Assembly (NCBI GenBank): GCA_021268355.1 | Contig: JAJETY010000013.1 | Span: 1 to 38,058, forward strand | Origin: Candidatus Nitrosopumilus sp. | GTDB taxonomy: Archaea; Thermoproteota; Nitrososphaeria; Nitrososphaerales; Nitrosopumilaceae | Direction: 5' to 3' | Length of the DNA stretch: 38,058 bases | Part shown: positions 9,130 to 16,837 of the stretch, piece by piece | Layout: each line of letters begins with the position of its first letter | Numbering within the stretch: the first letter of the stretch is position 1 | Position numbers and translations under genes: made by a program | Notes under the pieces: model-generated | Databases searched by the model: none | What the model was told of the DNA's origin: nothing | The model's input: the letters and a program-made list of their open reading frames with translations, nothing else

Positions 9130-11068
9130 TTTTCATTTGAATCTCCTTCTCTAGTCTTTTTATTCTATCTCGACATTCAATTGCTCGCTCAAAATCTAAA
9201 TCTTCAGAATATTTTTTCATCTGAGCTTCTAGATCAATTATATCTGTAGCAATGTCATGAGTAGATTTTAGTTTAGAGTCATCAAGTGTTGTAACTTGTT
9301 CTGGAACTGATTTGATAATGGTTTTTGGAATAATGTTATTGTCCTTATTGAATTTCTTTTGTTTCTCTCTACGTCTCTTTGTTTCATTGATTGCATTTTT
9401 CATAGATTGGGTAATTGTGTCAGCATACATTATGACATTTCCATTTTCGTTTCTTGCAGCCCTTCCAAAAGTTTGAATCAAACTGGTAAAATTTCTAAGA
9501 AATCCTTCCTTATCAGCATCCAAAATTGCAACCAAAGACACCTCAGGAATATCCAATCCTTCTCTAAGCAAGTTAATTCCAACTAGAACATCAAATTCTC
9601 CAAGTCTTAATTGCCTGATTAGTTCAGTCCTTTGCAAACCCTCAATTTCTGAGTGCATATAACGGACGCGAACTTGTTTTTTTGACAGATATTCGGCTAA
9701 ATCTTCAGCCATTCTTTTTGTCAAGGTGGTAACTAAAACACGTTGGGAATTTGCAACTTTTTTGTTTATTTCTTTAATAAGATCATCCATTTGATTTTTG
9801 GTAGATCTTATCTCTACTTGAGGATCAAGCAATCCTGTTGGTCTGACTAGTTGTTCTGCTATGTTAGAAGAAATTTTTTTTTCATAATCAGCAGGTGTTG
9901 CAGATACAAAAATTGTATTTTTAATATAGTCTTCAAACTCTTCAAATTTCAGTGGACGATTGTCATATGCACTTGGCAATCTAAAACCATATGTCACTAG
10001 TTCTTTTTTTCTAGAATGATCCCCTTTGTACATTCCATGTAATTGAGGCAGTGTAACATGTGATTCATCAATTACCAACAAATAATCATCACCAAAGAAA
10101 TCCATTAAACAGAATGCTTTTTGACCAGGTTTCCTTCCATCAAAATGTCTAGAATAATTTTCAATTCCTGAACAGTAACCTAATTCTTCAATCATTTCCA
10201 AATCATATTTTGTTCTCATCTCTAGTCTTTGTTTTTCTAATTCATTTAATTCAGGCAATCGTTTCTTTAATTCATTTTTAATTGATTGAACTGCTTTTTT
10301 TCTGACATCTTTGGCAATCAAGTAATGTTTTGCAGGAAAAATTTTCATTTGATTAATTTTTCTTTTTTCTTTTAAAGACACATGATCAAGTACGGATATC
10401 TTTTCAACCTCATCACCAAACATGGAGATTCTAACCAGTTCCTCAGAATATGCAGGAGTTATGTCTATAGTATCTCCTTTTACTCTAAAGTTTCCCGGTG
10501 CAACCTCCGTATCATTTCGCTCATAACGAGCATCTACTAGCTGTCTAATGAGTTCACTTCTTTTAATTTGATCACCTTTGTTTACCGTAATTGCCAAGTC
10601 TTCCCAGTCTTGTGGATTTCCTAGAGAGTAAATACAAGAAACAGTTGAAACAATTATTGTAGGTTCTCCTGAAAGCAACATTGCAGTTGCCTCTAGCCTT
10701 AATTTTTCAATTTTTTCGTTAACTTGAGTATCTTTTTCAATATAGGTATCTGTTTGTGGAAGATAACTCTCTGGTTGATAGTAATCATAATAAGAAACAA
10801 AATAACCAACGTTGTTCTTTGGAAAGAATTGTTTTAGTTCAGAATATAATTGGGCAGCAAGTGTTTTATTATGTGAAATAACTAGAGTGTTTTTTCCGGT
10901 TCTTGCAATTACATTAGCAACTGAAAATGTTTTTCCACTTCCAGTTACTCCAAGAAGTGTTTGGACACTCCCCTTCTTCACACCTTCCACAAGTTGTTCT
11001 ATTGCAGTTGGTTGATCTCCAGTAGGTTGAAAATCTGAATGTAATTCAAAATTTTGTAAAATTTGCAT
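9116..11068 (-). CDS. uvrB: Excinuclease ABC subunit B
   Basis: DNA-damage-verifying helicase-like subunit. Walker A lies at LLGVTGSGKTFSVAN (residue ~40). The beta-hairpin follows as SYYDYYQPESYLP. DESH at IDESHVTLP, SAT at IFVSATPADYE and motif VI at QTFGRAARN complete the helicase core. The C-terminal ~35 residues (LEAQMKKYSEDLDFERAIECRD) are the UVR domain that contacts UvrC. The length of 650 aa is typical. It is the first gene of the operon; a TATATAAT-type box lies ~29 nt before its ATG. Confidence 0.97.
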   Translation of the reverse strand: MQILQNFELHSDFQPTGDQPTAIEQLVEGVKKGSVQTLLGVTGSGKTFSVANVIARTGKNTLVISHNKTLAAQLYSELKQFFPKNNVGYFVSYYDYYQPESYLPQTDTYIEKDTQVNEKIEKLRLEATAMLLSGEPTIIVSTVSCIYSLGNPQDWEDLAITVNKGDQIKRSELIRQLVDARYERNDTEVAPGNFRVKGDTIDITPAYSEELVRISMFGDEVEKISVLDHVSLKEKRKINQMKIFPAKHYLIAKDVRKKAVQSIKNELKKRLPELNELEKQRLEMRTKYDLEMIEELGYCSGIENYSRHFDGRKPGQKAFCLMDFFGDDYLLVIDESHVTLPQLHGMYKGDHSRKKELVTYGFRLPSAYDNRPLKFEEFEDYIKNTIFVSATPADYEKKISSNIAEQLVRPTGLLDPQVEIRSTKNQMDDLIKEINKKVANSQRVLVTTLTKRMAEDLAEYLSKKQVRVRYMHSEIEGLQRTELIRQLRLGEFDVLVGINLLREGLDIPEVSLVAILDADKEGFLRNFTSLIQTFGRAARNENGNVIMYADTITQSMKNAINETKRRREKQKKFNKDNNIIPKTIIKSVPEQVTTLDDSKLKSTHDIATDIIDLEAQMKKYSEDLDFERAIECRDRIKRLEKEIQMKNDRK

Positions 11069-11093
11069 TTGCTCTCTTTGTTATCTTTTAGGA

Positions 11094-11102
11094 TATATAA
11101 TC
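11094..11102 (-). promoter_or_regulatory. TATA box of the uvrBAC operon
   Basis: On the minus strand the sequence reads AGATTATATATCC, centred ~29 nt before the uvrB ATG. This predicts a leaderless or nearly leaderless operon transcript. Confidence 0.5.
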
Positions 11103-11106
11103 TCAA

Positions 11107-11184
11107 TTAGGTTTTTTGGATTAATTTTGAGTGTTTGGGCTCTTCTAATGAAGAGAATTTTTTCTTAAAGTGTTTTTTATGCAT
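11107..11184 (-). CDS. Possible 25-aa basic peptide (low confidence)
   Basis: In the 172-bp gap before uvrB a minus-strand frame reads MHKKHFKKKFSSLEEPKHSK, continues five more residues and stops at 11107. The same frame is open upstream for about 20 more codons without an ATG, so a longer CTG-started version that overlaps the end of the 11241 gene is conceivable. No ribosome-binding site or family is evident. It may simply be AT-rich DNA that happens to be open. Confidence 0.2.
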   Translation of the reverse strand: MHKKHFKKKFSSLEEPKHSKLIQKT

Positions 11185-11240
11185 TTTTTCTAGTTTTTTG
11201 TTTGTAGTGATAGAATCAATTGAATCTAATTTTTTAAATT

Positions 11241-11870
11241 TTACCAGATTTTATCATCAATCATTTCAAGACCATTTTCTCTAATTTCAAATCCCATAAT
11301 TTTGATGGTTTCTCTTGCAGTTGGAGAGTTTCTGGCAAGAATTTTTTCAGCCAAGATTTTTCGTGATTCAGAACGAAGTTGTTGACCAATTTTGTATTTA
11401 CCTTTGATTGAATCAGATACAACTTTGATAACTGCAACTTCATCTAAAACAAGATCATCATCTTTGATTGGTTCATAGTGTCCTTCGGGCTGATATTTTT
11501 CCATCAATCCATTTAGTGCCAAGGTCTTTTCAGAGTCATCTTCAACCAAATAGGCTGTACCTTTGATTACAACACTGATGTACAGAGTATCAGCCTGCGA
11601 GGCATCAGTTGGATGCGAGAAATAGGAAGGAAGGAATTCTAGTTCCCTATCAACTTCAAAGCCGACTTTGTTATTTTTGAGAATATTTTCTATTTTTTCT
11701 CCTCGAGGATACGAATGCATGTAGATTACATCATTGACAAAGGCAAAATTCATAGGAATTATCTGTGGAAAACCATTTTCATCGATACTTGCTATACGTC
11801 CAACGTGTTCTTGATTTAGAAATTCCTTTATTTTTTCATATGATTTAATTTCAAGGCGTCCAACTAGTCT
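11241..11870 (-). CDS. Pyridoxamine 5'-phosphate oxidase-like FMN split-barrel protein
   Basis: Residues EFLNQEHVGRIASIDENGFPQIIPMNFAF and the following VIYMHSYPRGEKIENILKNNKVGFEVD pattern are typical of flavin-binding split-barrel proteins of the PNPOx-like/NimA group. Such proteins bind FMN, F420 or haem and reduce small molecules. A ~70-residue helical C-terminal extension follows. The frame is open back to a TTG at 11918, with further TTGs at 11891 and 11870. I chose 11870 (MRLVGRLEIKSY) because the only AT box, near 11901, lies ~31 nt before it. The cofactor and substrate are unknown. Confidence 0.8.
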   Translation of the reverse strand, partial: RLVGRLEIKSYEKIKEFLNQEHVGRIASIDENGFPQIIPMNFAFVNDVIYMHSYPRGEKIENILKNNKVGFEVDRELEFLPSYFSHPTDASQADTLYISVVIKGTAYLVEDDSEKTLALNGLMEKYQPEGHYEPIKDDDLVLDEVAVIKVVSDSIKGKYKIGQQLRSESRKILAEKILARNSPTARETIKIMGFEIRENGLEMIDDKIW

Positions 11871-11921
11871 CAAATCAGTTGTGATTTTCAAATTGACATA
11901 ATAAACTAAATGTAACAAAAT

Positions 11922-12152
11922 ATGTCAATAATCATGAAGGATCCATATCTTGACGAACTAAAAAATGATTTTAACAAATATTCAAATGACTTAAAAAAAT
12001 TAAAAAAGAAACTACTCAAGACAGATTCACAGCAGGATCAAGAAAAAATCATCAGTAAGATAGACAAAATCGCAAAAGAGATGGAAAAGAACCAAAAACA
12101 ATCTACAAAGGTTACAAAATCTAGAATTAAAGAAAGGAGATTAAAGAAATAA
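11922..12152 (+). CDS. Small coiled-coil protein (76 aa)
   Basis: Highly charged, Lys-rich protein (NDFNKYSNDLKKLKKKLL..., KISKIDKIAKEMEKNQKQ) predicted to form a single long coiled coil. It has no Cys, membrane helix or recognised domain. An ATG at 11934 is an alternative start. It diverges from the FMN split-barrel gene, and both probably use the AT box near 11897-11905. Nucleic-acid binding is possible from its basic C-terminus (SRIKERRLKK), but that is a guess. Confidence 0.6.
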   Translation: MSIIMKDPYLDELKNDFNKYSNDLKKLKKKLLKTDSQQDQEKIISKIDKIAKEMEKNQKQSTKVTKSRIKERRLKK

Positions 12153-12153
12153 T

Positions 12154-12243
12154 CTAATCCTCATCTTCCAATTCTTTAGCCAATTCTTTGATTTCTAAAA
12201 TCTTGCATGATAATTCGTCGCATTTTATTTGATATTCATCCAT
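12154..12243 (-). CDS. Possible 29-aa acidic small protein
   Basis: Minus-strand ATG frame of 29 codons: MDEYQIKCDELSCKILEIKE then LAKELEDED. It begins with an acidic N-terminus, has two Cys five residues apart and an amphipathic helix, and ends 1 nt after the convergent stop at 12152. Codon use and helical periodicity look genuine, but the size allows chance. The other ~115 bp up to the next gene hold only A/T-rich promoter-like sequence. Confidence 0.4.
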   Translation of the reverse strand: MDEYQIKCDELSCKILEIKELAKELEDED

Positions 12244-12359
12244 GTAAACAAATTACAAAAAATATCAAAAAAACACAAACATGCTAAAACGTGACTTTAT
12301 TCATTCAATTATTTCATTAAATAAAATCACTTAATTGAAGAGAGCTTTTAGATGTAATC

Positions 12360-12779
12360 ATGTCTGAGATTGATGAAGAGCGAGAAGATGCAACAAATCA
12401 AGTGCTGAATGTTCTAGAGGAATGGGGGGCAGAATCAAAATTTATCTGGTTTAGAGAATTGCATAGAATAACTGATGTAGATAAGGGATTACTGAGAAAC
12501 ATTCTGAATGAATTAAAGAAATCCAGAGAAATCAAAGAAATGCATGGTACAAACAACCGGATATTTTTTTGTCTGAAAAAATATTACATCAAATGTAGAG
12601 ATGTAGAATTTAGATTCAAAGGAAAGGAGATAATGCTTAGAGACGGAAGTAAAACAAAGATTATTGCAGGTTCAACAAAGGCAACAGAAAGAACTCGAAA
12701 AAGATTGGAGAAGCAGAGAAACAAACGTAGAGCAAAATCATTTACGAAATCAAAAAACAAACGACCTCACAAGTCATAA
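12360..12779 (+). CDS. Winged-helix-like protein with basic C-terminal tail (139 aa)
   Basis: Residues ~10-75 (NQVLNVLEEWGAESKFIWF..., HRITDVDKGLLRNILNELKK) have the helix-turn-helix periodicity of a winged-helix domain, followed by a beta wing with IFFCLKKYYIKC. The last ~35 residues are very rich in Arg and Lys (ERTRKRLEKQRNKRRAKSF), consistent with DNA or RNA binding. No effector domain is visible. Likely a chromatin or transcription protein; exact family unknown. It overlaps the convergent next gene by 6 nt. Confidence 0.65.
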   Translation: MSEIDEEREDATNQVLNVLEEWGAESKFIWFRELHRITDVDKGLLRNILNELKKSREIKEMHGTNNRIFFCLKKYYIKCRDVEFRFKGKEIMLRDGSKTKIIAGSTKATERTRKRLEKQRNKRRAKSFTKSKNKRPHKS

Positions 12780-13004
12780 GGAATCTTCAGCCTGTCTTCG
12801 AGCAAAATTAGATTCCGCTCGTTTTAGTTTTACAGATTCAGCAACATCCTCAGTCATATCATAAAGTTCGTGTAATTGCATCTCAGGAACAAGTTCATTT
12901 TCTTTTTCATCTTCTAATTCAAGCTCCAGATTTGCCAGGATCTCCACATTTTCTTCTAAGATATCAAGGCATTTCTTTACAGATTCAGGAAGGTCATCAT
13001 CCAT
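12774..13004 (-). CDS. Acidic hypothetical protein (76 aa)
   Basis: Strongly acidic helical protein (MDDDLPESVKKCLDILEENV, ANLELELEDEKENELVPEMQ) with a short basic C-terminus (RAESNFARRQAEDSL). It has a single Cys and no membrane segment. I recognise no family. Its stop lies inside the last codons of the 12360 gene, an arrangement common in this genome for convergent pairs. Confidence 0.6.
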   Translation of the reverse strand: MDDDLPESVKKCLDILEENVEILANLELELEDEKENELVPEMQLHELYDMTEDVAESVKLKRAESNFARRQAEDSL

Positions 13005-13062
13005 TACACATCATTGTGGGTAGTAGAGTAAATGATTTTCTGTAGAGAGTAGTGTTAAATCC

Positions 13063-14163
13063 TTACTGCTTGGCTTTTTCTCTGAGAGCAGGCATTACAT
13101 GACTTGCGAATTTATCAATAGAGCCAAAGTAATTCTTACCCCAGAATCTAATTACAAAGTGATTGACACCTGCATCCATGAATCTTTCAAATGTTGGAAT
13201 TATATCATCAGGAGTTCCAACTGCAGTAGAAGAACGTGCTACAGCTTCAGGAATCTTTGTAGCAGCCTCTCTCATCTTTACAATCCATTCCTGGTTAGAC
13301 ATTGAATATTCTGTAAAGTATTTTACGAAATCAAATCCTTCAATCTCTTTTAAGTTATGAACTCTCAAGACTTCTGGTTTGAATAGGCTGACTTTGACTG
13401 CCTCTTTCATTCTAGCCCATGATTCTTCTGCATCATCTGAAAAATATACATCAATATCCAAAGCCATTTGGAAGTTATCTTTTTCTTCCTGAGTTCTATT
13501 GTATTTGTCCATAGAGTTTTCAATTTGTTTTCTATGATCTTCAAATAATTCAGGAGTATATCCGATTGGCAACCAACCGTCTCCAAGTTTACCTGTCAAT
13601 TCTAATGTTCTCTTTCCACCTGAAGCCATGTAAGTTGGTGGACGTGGTTTTCTAATTGAAGGTGCTTGTAAACATGCGCCTTCAAGCTTGTAGTATTTAC
13701 CATCATAATCTACAGTGTTATCCGGTGTAGAGTTGTATAATGTGTGAATAACTTCAATTTGTTCTTCCCATTTTGATACTGGTTTTTCAAATGGAATACA
13801 AAATTCTTTTAGATTTTGAGCTTCACCTGCACCAATTCCTAGAATTGCTCTACCCTTTGAAACTCTATCAAGAGTAATTGCAGCTAGTGCAATGTTTGAG
13901 GGATGTCTTCTGATTGCATCAGTTACACAGGTACCAAGTTCTACATTGTTGGTTACTGCAGCAATTGCAGAAAGCATGACCCATGGATCTAAGACAGTTG
14001 CATTTTTCCATTGTGGCACATTTGTGTGGTCCATATAGAAAATTGAATCATAGCCTGTCTTGTCAGCAAGCATGCATGCAGTTAGAATTTGGTCTTCAGT
14101 GTATCCGGCTCTAGCAACATTAAGACCATTTTGAATACCAAATTTGAGTTGTTTTGAAGCCAA
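13063..14163 (-). CDS. LLM-class (F420- or FMN-dependent) oxidoreductase
   Basis: TIM-barrel enzyme of the luciferase-like monooxygenase family, closest in style to F420-dependent 5,10-methylenetetrahydromethanopterin reductase. Visible blocks are KFGIQNGLNVARAGYTEDQI at the N-terminus, GYDSIFYMDHTNVP, ELGTCVTDAIRRHPSNIALA, SKGRAILGIGAGEAQNLKEF and YMASGGKRTLELTGKLGDGW. The length of 366 aa is typical. The TTG start at 14163 is supported by a TATA-like box ~26 nt upstream. Whether it acts on a C1-pterin or another substrate cannot be decided; the nearby folate-type genes (folD, purN) argue for caution. Confidence 0.82.
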   Translation of the reverse strand: MASKQLKFGIQNGLNVARAGYTEDQILTACMLADKTGYDSIFYMDHTNVPQWKNATVLDPWVMLSAIAAVTNNVELGTCVTDAIRRHPSNIALAAITLDRVSKGRAILGIGAGEAQNLKEFCIPFEKPVSKWEEQIEVIHTLYNSTPDNTVDYDGKYYKLEGACLQAPSIRKPRPPTYMASGGKRTLELTGKLGDGWLPIGYTPELFEDHRKQIENSMDKYNRTQEEKDNFQMALDIDVYFSDDAEESWARMKEAVKVSLFKPEVLRVHNLKEIEGFDFVKYFTEYSMSNQEWIVKMREAATKIPEAVARSSTAVGTPDDIIPTFERFMDAGVNHFVIRFWGKNYFGSIDKFASHVMPALREKAKQ

Positions 14164-14183
14164 TTACAATTAGCACAGAATGA

Positions 14184-14194
14184 TTGAATAAATA
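14184..14194 (-). promoter_or_regulatory. TATA-like box for the LLM oxidoreductase
   Basis: The minus strand reads TTTATTCAATC, centred ~26 nt before the TTG at 14163. This predicts a leaderless transcript separate from the upstream alcohol dehydrogenase. Confidence 0.4.
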
Positions 14195-14264
14195 AGTTTA
14201 TTCTAGCTGCCAATTTCGCAGTTTTTGAATAAAATAGAAAAAAGGTAAAAAATTTGTGAATTTT

Positions 14265-15209
14265 TTACAAATTACCTGCTTTGATATCCTCAAGACATTT
14301 TACAACATCGTCTTTTGATATTGGGATTGGGTTTGGATCCAAGTGACCTTTATCAGTCATTACGACATCAGCAGCTTCAGAAACATCGGCTTTGAGTTCT
14401 AATTTATCAAATCCTAGTTTATCCATTGCTTCTTTGAATCTGTCATAGAAGATAGATTTGTTATGTTTGTGAGCAACTGTGGTACAGGATGAGAGGGAAT
14501 AACCATGAGGTACACCTTCATTTGAGAACACATAGGACAAAGCATGTCCAAGAGTCGTAGAACAATTACCAAAGCCCATTCCAGACAACATTGAACCATA
14601 AGGATAGTTCTCCGGTTTGTCATTCATAATTGCATCATAAAGAATCTCAAATGCTTGTTTACACAGAGTTCTAGTCAAGTCATTACCGAGTTTGCTATCA
14701 TAGCCTTCAGTAGCTTGAGCACATGCATCACAGACAGAATTTTTGATGACTTGTTCAGGAGTGCCATCCATAAAATATGAATCGACTACTGCCATGTCAG
14801 CTAAGAATCTGTCTTCACGTAACAATTTCTTTTTGCCATCAAATTTGAGAACACAATAAGTTGTCATTTCAGCTCCAGTTCCAAAGGTTGTTGGAATCAA
14901 GATTTTTTCTTTTTTCATCTCAGGAGCAGCGTATTTTACTACATCCATTGAACTTCCACCACCCAGTCCAATTAAGACAGATGGATCTTTGTCTTTGAAT
15001 TGTGAAATAACAGCATTGACATCATCAATTGATGGTTCAGGTTTTACTTGGTCATACAGCATGTAATCCTTAATTCCCATTCTTTCAATCCATTTGTCAG
15101 ATAGTTCTGGAGGAACTGTTGTGACAATTAATGCATTTTTAGGATAGTCTGTTTCGCCAAGTGCATTTTCTCCAAAGTTGATAACTTTTGGAATGCGTAC
15201 TGTTTGCAT
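14265..15209 (-). CDS. Short iron-type alcohol dehydrogenase, candidate semialdehyde reductase
   Basis: Group III metal-dependent alcohol dehydrogenase fold. The nucleotide-binding GLGGGSSMDV is at 81-90 and the PTTFGTGAE motif at 106-114. Of the usual four metal ligands, Asp161, His222 (GHALSY) and His235 (VPHG) are present, but the second position of the DAxxH motif is Gln165 (DACAQ). At 314 aa it is 60-70 residues shorter than most members (~380). A homologue in Nitrosopumilus maritimus has been reported as the malonic semialdehyde reductase of the 3-hydroxypropionate/4-hydroxybutyrate cycle; equivalence here is inferred. It shares a 52-bp divergent promoter region with glycerate kinase. 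Confidence 0.85.
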   Translation of the reverse strand: MQTVRIPKVINFGENALGETDYPKNALIVTTVPPELSDKWIERMGIKDYMLYDQVKPEPSIDDVNAVISQFKDKDPSVLIGLGGGSSMDVVKYAAPEMKKEKILIPTTFGTGAEMTTYCVLKFDGKKKLLREDRFLADMAVVDSYFMDGTPEQVIKNSVCDACAQATEGYDSKLGNDLTRTLCKQAFEILYDAIMNDKPENYPYGSMLSGMGFGNCSTTLGHALSYVFSNEGVPHGYSLSSCTTVAHKHNKSIFYDRFKEAMDKLGFDKLELKADVSEAADVVMTDKGHLDPNPIPISKDDVVKCLEDIKAGNL

Positions 15210-15228
15210 AGATCACCAGCATCATTGA

Positions 15229-15241
15229 TTATTATTATATC
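15229..15241. promoter_or_regulatory. Single AT box shared by two divergent genes
   Basis: ATTATTATTATAT sits in the middle of the 52-bp spacer. Its centre is ~25 nt from the minus-strand ATG at 15209 and ~28 nt from the plus-strand ATG at 15262. No second box fits either gene, so one element may bind TBP in both orientations. Confidence 0.45.
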
Positions 15242-15261
15242 TTGCATTATTCAGGTACAGT

Positions 15262-16539
15262 ATGATCATTCAAAATTTCAATGACTTGGCAACTACTGAC
15301 AAGAAAAAAGAATGTCTTGAGATTTTAGAATCAGGACTCATGGCCGCAAATCCAGAAAATATCATTCCAAATTATGTCACACCTGAAAAAATCAAAATTA
15401 ATGGAAAAACCATCGATATTACAAAATATTCCAACATCTACTCGGTTGCATTTGGGAAAGCAGGAGATTCAATGACAAGGGCACTAAACGCAATTATTCC
15501 AATTAAAAGTGGAATAATAGTAATTCCAAAAGGTTCAAAATCAATTATCAAAGGCAAGAAATTCAAGATTTTCAATTCCAGACATCCTGAGCCTGATCAG
15601 ACTAGTGTAAAGGCAGCAAAGGAAGTCATGAAATTTGTTCAGAATAAAAAAAGTAACGAACTGATTATTTTCCTAGTTTCTGGAGGAGGTTCATCACTTT
15701 TGGCAATGCCAAATGGAATCACTCTTGATGACAAAATCTTTGTTACAAAATTATTGCTAAAATCAGGAGCAACAATTCAAGAGTTTAATTGCGTTAGAAA
15801 ACATCTCTCAAAAATCAAAGGAGGGAAATTAATTGAAAATATGAAATGTGATGGTCTGAGTCTGATTATGTCAGATGTAGAAGGTGACGACCTTTCATCA
15901 ATAGCATCGGGCACAACATACATGGACAATACAACATTTGCGGATGCTTTAGAAATTCTAGATAAATACAAACTAAAAAGAAAAACACCAATTGAAGTTC
16001 TTCAAGTATTAGAAAAAGGATTAGAAAGTCAAAAACTAGAGACTCCAAAAAAATCTAAAATTGAAAATCAAGTGATAGCAAACAACAATGATTGTCTAAA
16101 AGCAATGGAAATTGATGCAGTAAACAAGGGTTACAAGGTAAAAACAATTCAAATTTTTGGAGATATCAAGAATGTAGTAACTGAAATTCTAGAAAATATT
16201 TCTGAAGACCAAAAAACATGTATAATTTTTGGAGGAGAACCAACAGTAAGAGTACTAGGAAAAGGTACCGGAGGAAGAAATCAGGAATTAGTTTTAAGAC
16301 TACTAAAGAATACTCAAAAGCTCAAAAAAATAGTTATTGCATCTATGGGAACCGATGGAATTGATGGTAACTCGATGTTTGCAGGAGCAATTACTGAAAA
16401 CGTTAAGGTTGACTTGGATACGATGAAGGAATTTCTAAAAAATAGTGATTCAGGAAGGTTTTTCCAAAAACAAAAAGGTAGTATCGAAACTGGTTTTACA
16501 CATACAAATCTCATGGATATAGGCATGATTTTGAAATAA
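15262..16539 (+). CDS. Glycerate 2-kinase (MOFRL/GckA family)
   Basis: Phosphorylates D-glycerate to 2-phosphoglycerate, feeding the lower glycolytic/gluconeogenic pathway. The N-terminal DUF4147 domain shows VAFGKAGDSM, NSRHPEPDQTS and IFLVSGGGSSLLAMPNG. The C-terminal MOFRL domain shows FGGEPTVRVLGKGTGGRNQEL and ASMGTDGIDGNSMFAGA. The 425-residue length fits the family. The old annotation 'hydroxypyruvate reductase' for such genes is generally a misnomer. It is divergent from the alcohol dehydrogenase; the ~46-nt gap to the next gene suggests possible co-transcription. Confidence 0.9.
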   Translation: MIIQNFNDLATTDKKKECLEILESGLMAANPENIIPNYVTPEKIKINGKTIDITKYSNIYSVAFGKAGDSMTRALNAIIPIKSGIIVIPKGSKSIIKGKKFKIFNSRHPEPDQTSVKAAKEVMKFVQNKKSNELIIFLVSGGGSSLLAMPNGITLDDKIFVTKLLLKSGATIQEFNCVRKHLSKIKGGKLIENMKCDGLSLIMSDVEGDDLSSIASGTTYMDNTTFADALEILDKYKLKRKTPIEVLQVLEKGLESQKLETPKKSKIENQVIANNNDCLKAMEIDAVNKGYKVKTIQIFGDIKNVVTEILENISEDQKTCIIFGGEPTVRVLGKGTGGRNQELVLRLLKNTQKLKKIVIASMGTDGIDGNSMFAGAITENVKVDLDTMKEFLKNSDSGRFFQKQKGSIETGFTHTNLMDIGMILK

Positions 16540-16585
16540 ACCGTCTCAAAGAACAACTGATCTTTTAATATTACATTAACGTATT

Positions 16586-16837
16586 ATGTCCAGATTCAAT
16601 TTGCTTGAAAAACAATTCAATCCAGATGCTCTTTACAATAGAATTGTCCATTTTTACATGGACAAAAAAGGATACTCGAAGGAAAAGGCAAATGAAATTG
16701 CACAATCAGTAGTACAAAAGGAAGCACAAAGAAGAATTTGTAAAAATGAAAAATGTAGACATTTTTCTCATGATCACATAAGAAATGCTGAAACTTGTCT
16801 AGTTACTGAATGTGACTGTCATAAATTTATCAAGTAA
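16586..16837 (+). CDS. Small Cys/His-rich putative zinc protein (83 aa)
   Basis: An N-terminal helical half (NRIVHFYMDKKGYSKEKANE) precedes a metal-binding-type half: CKNEKCRHFSHDHIRNAETC, then CDCHKFIK. The five Cys and several His are spaced as in small zinc ribbons. The family is not recognised. The stop overlaps the convergent nuclease gene by 8 nt. Zinc binding is an inference from residue spacing only. Confidence 0.7.
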   Translation: MSRFNLLEKQFNPDALYNRIVHFYMDKKGYSKEKANEIAQSVVQKEAQRRICKNEKCRHFSHDHIRNAETCLVTECDCHKFIK

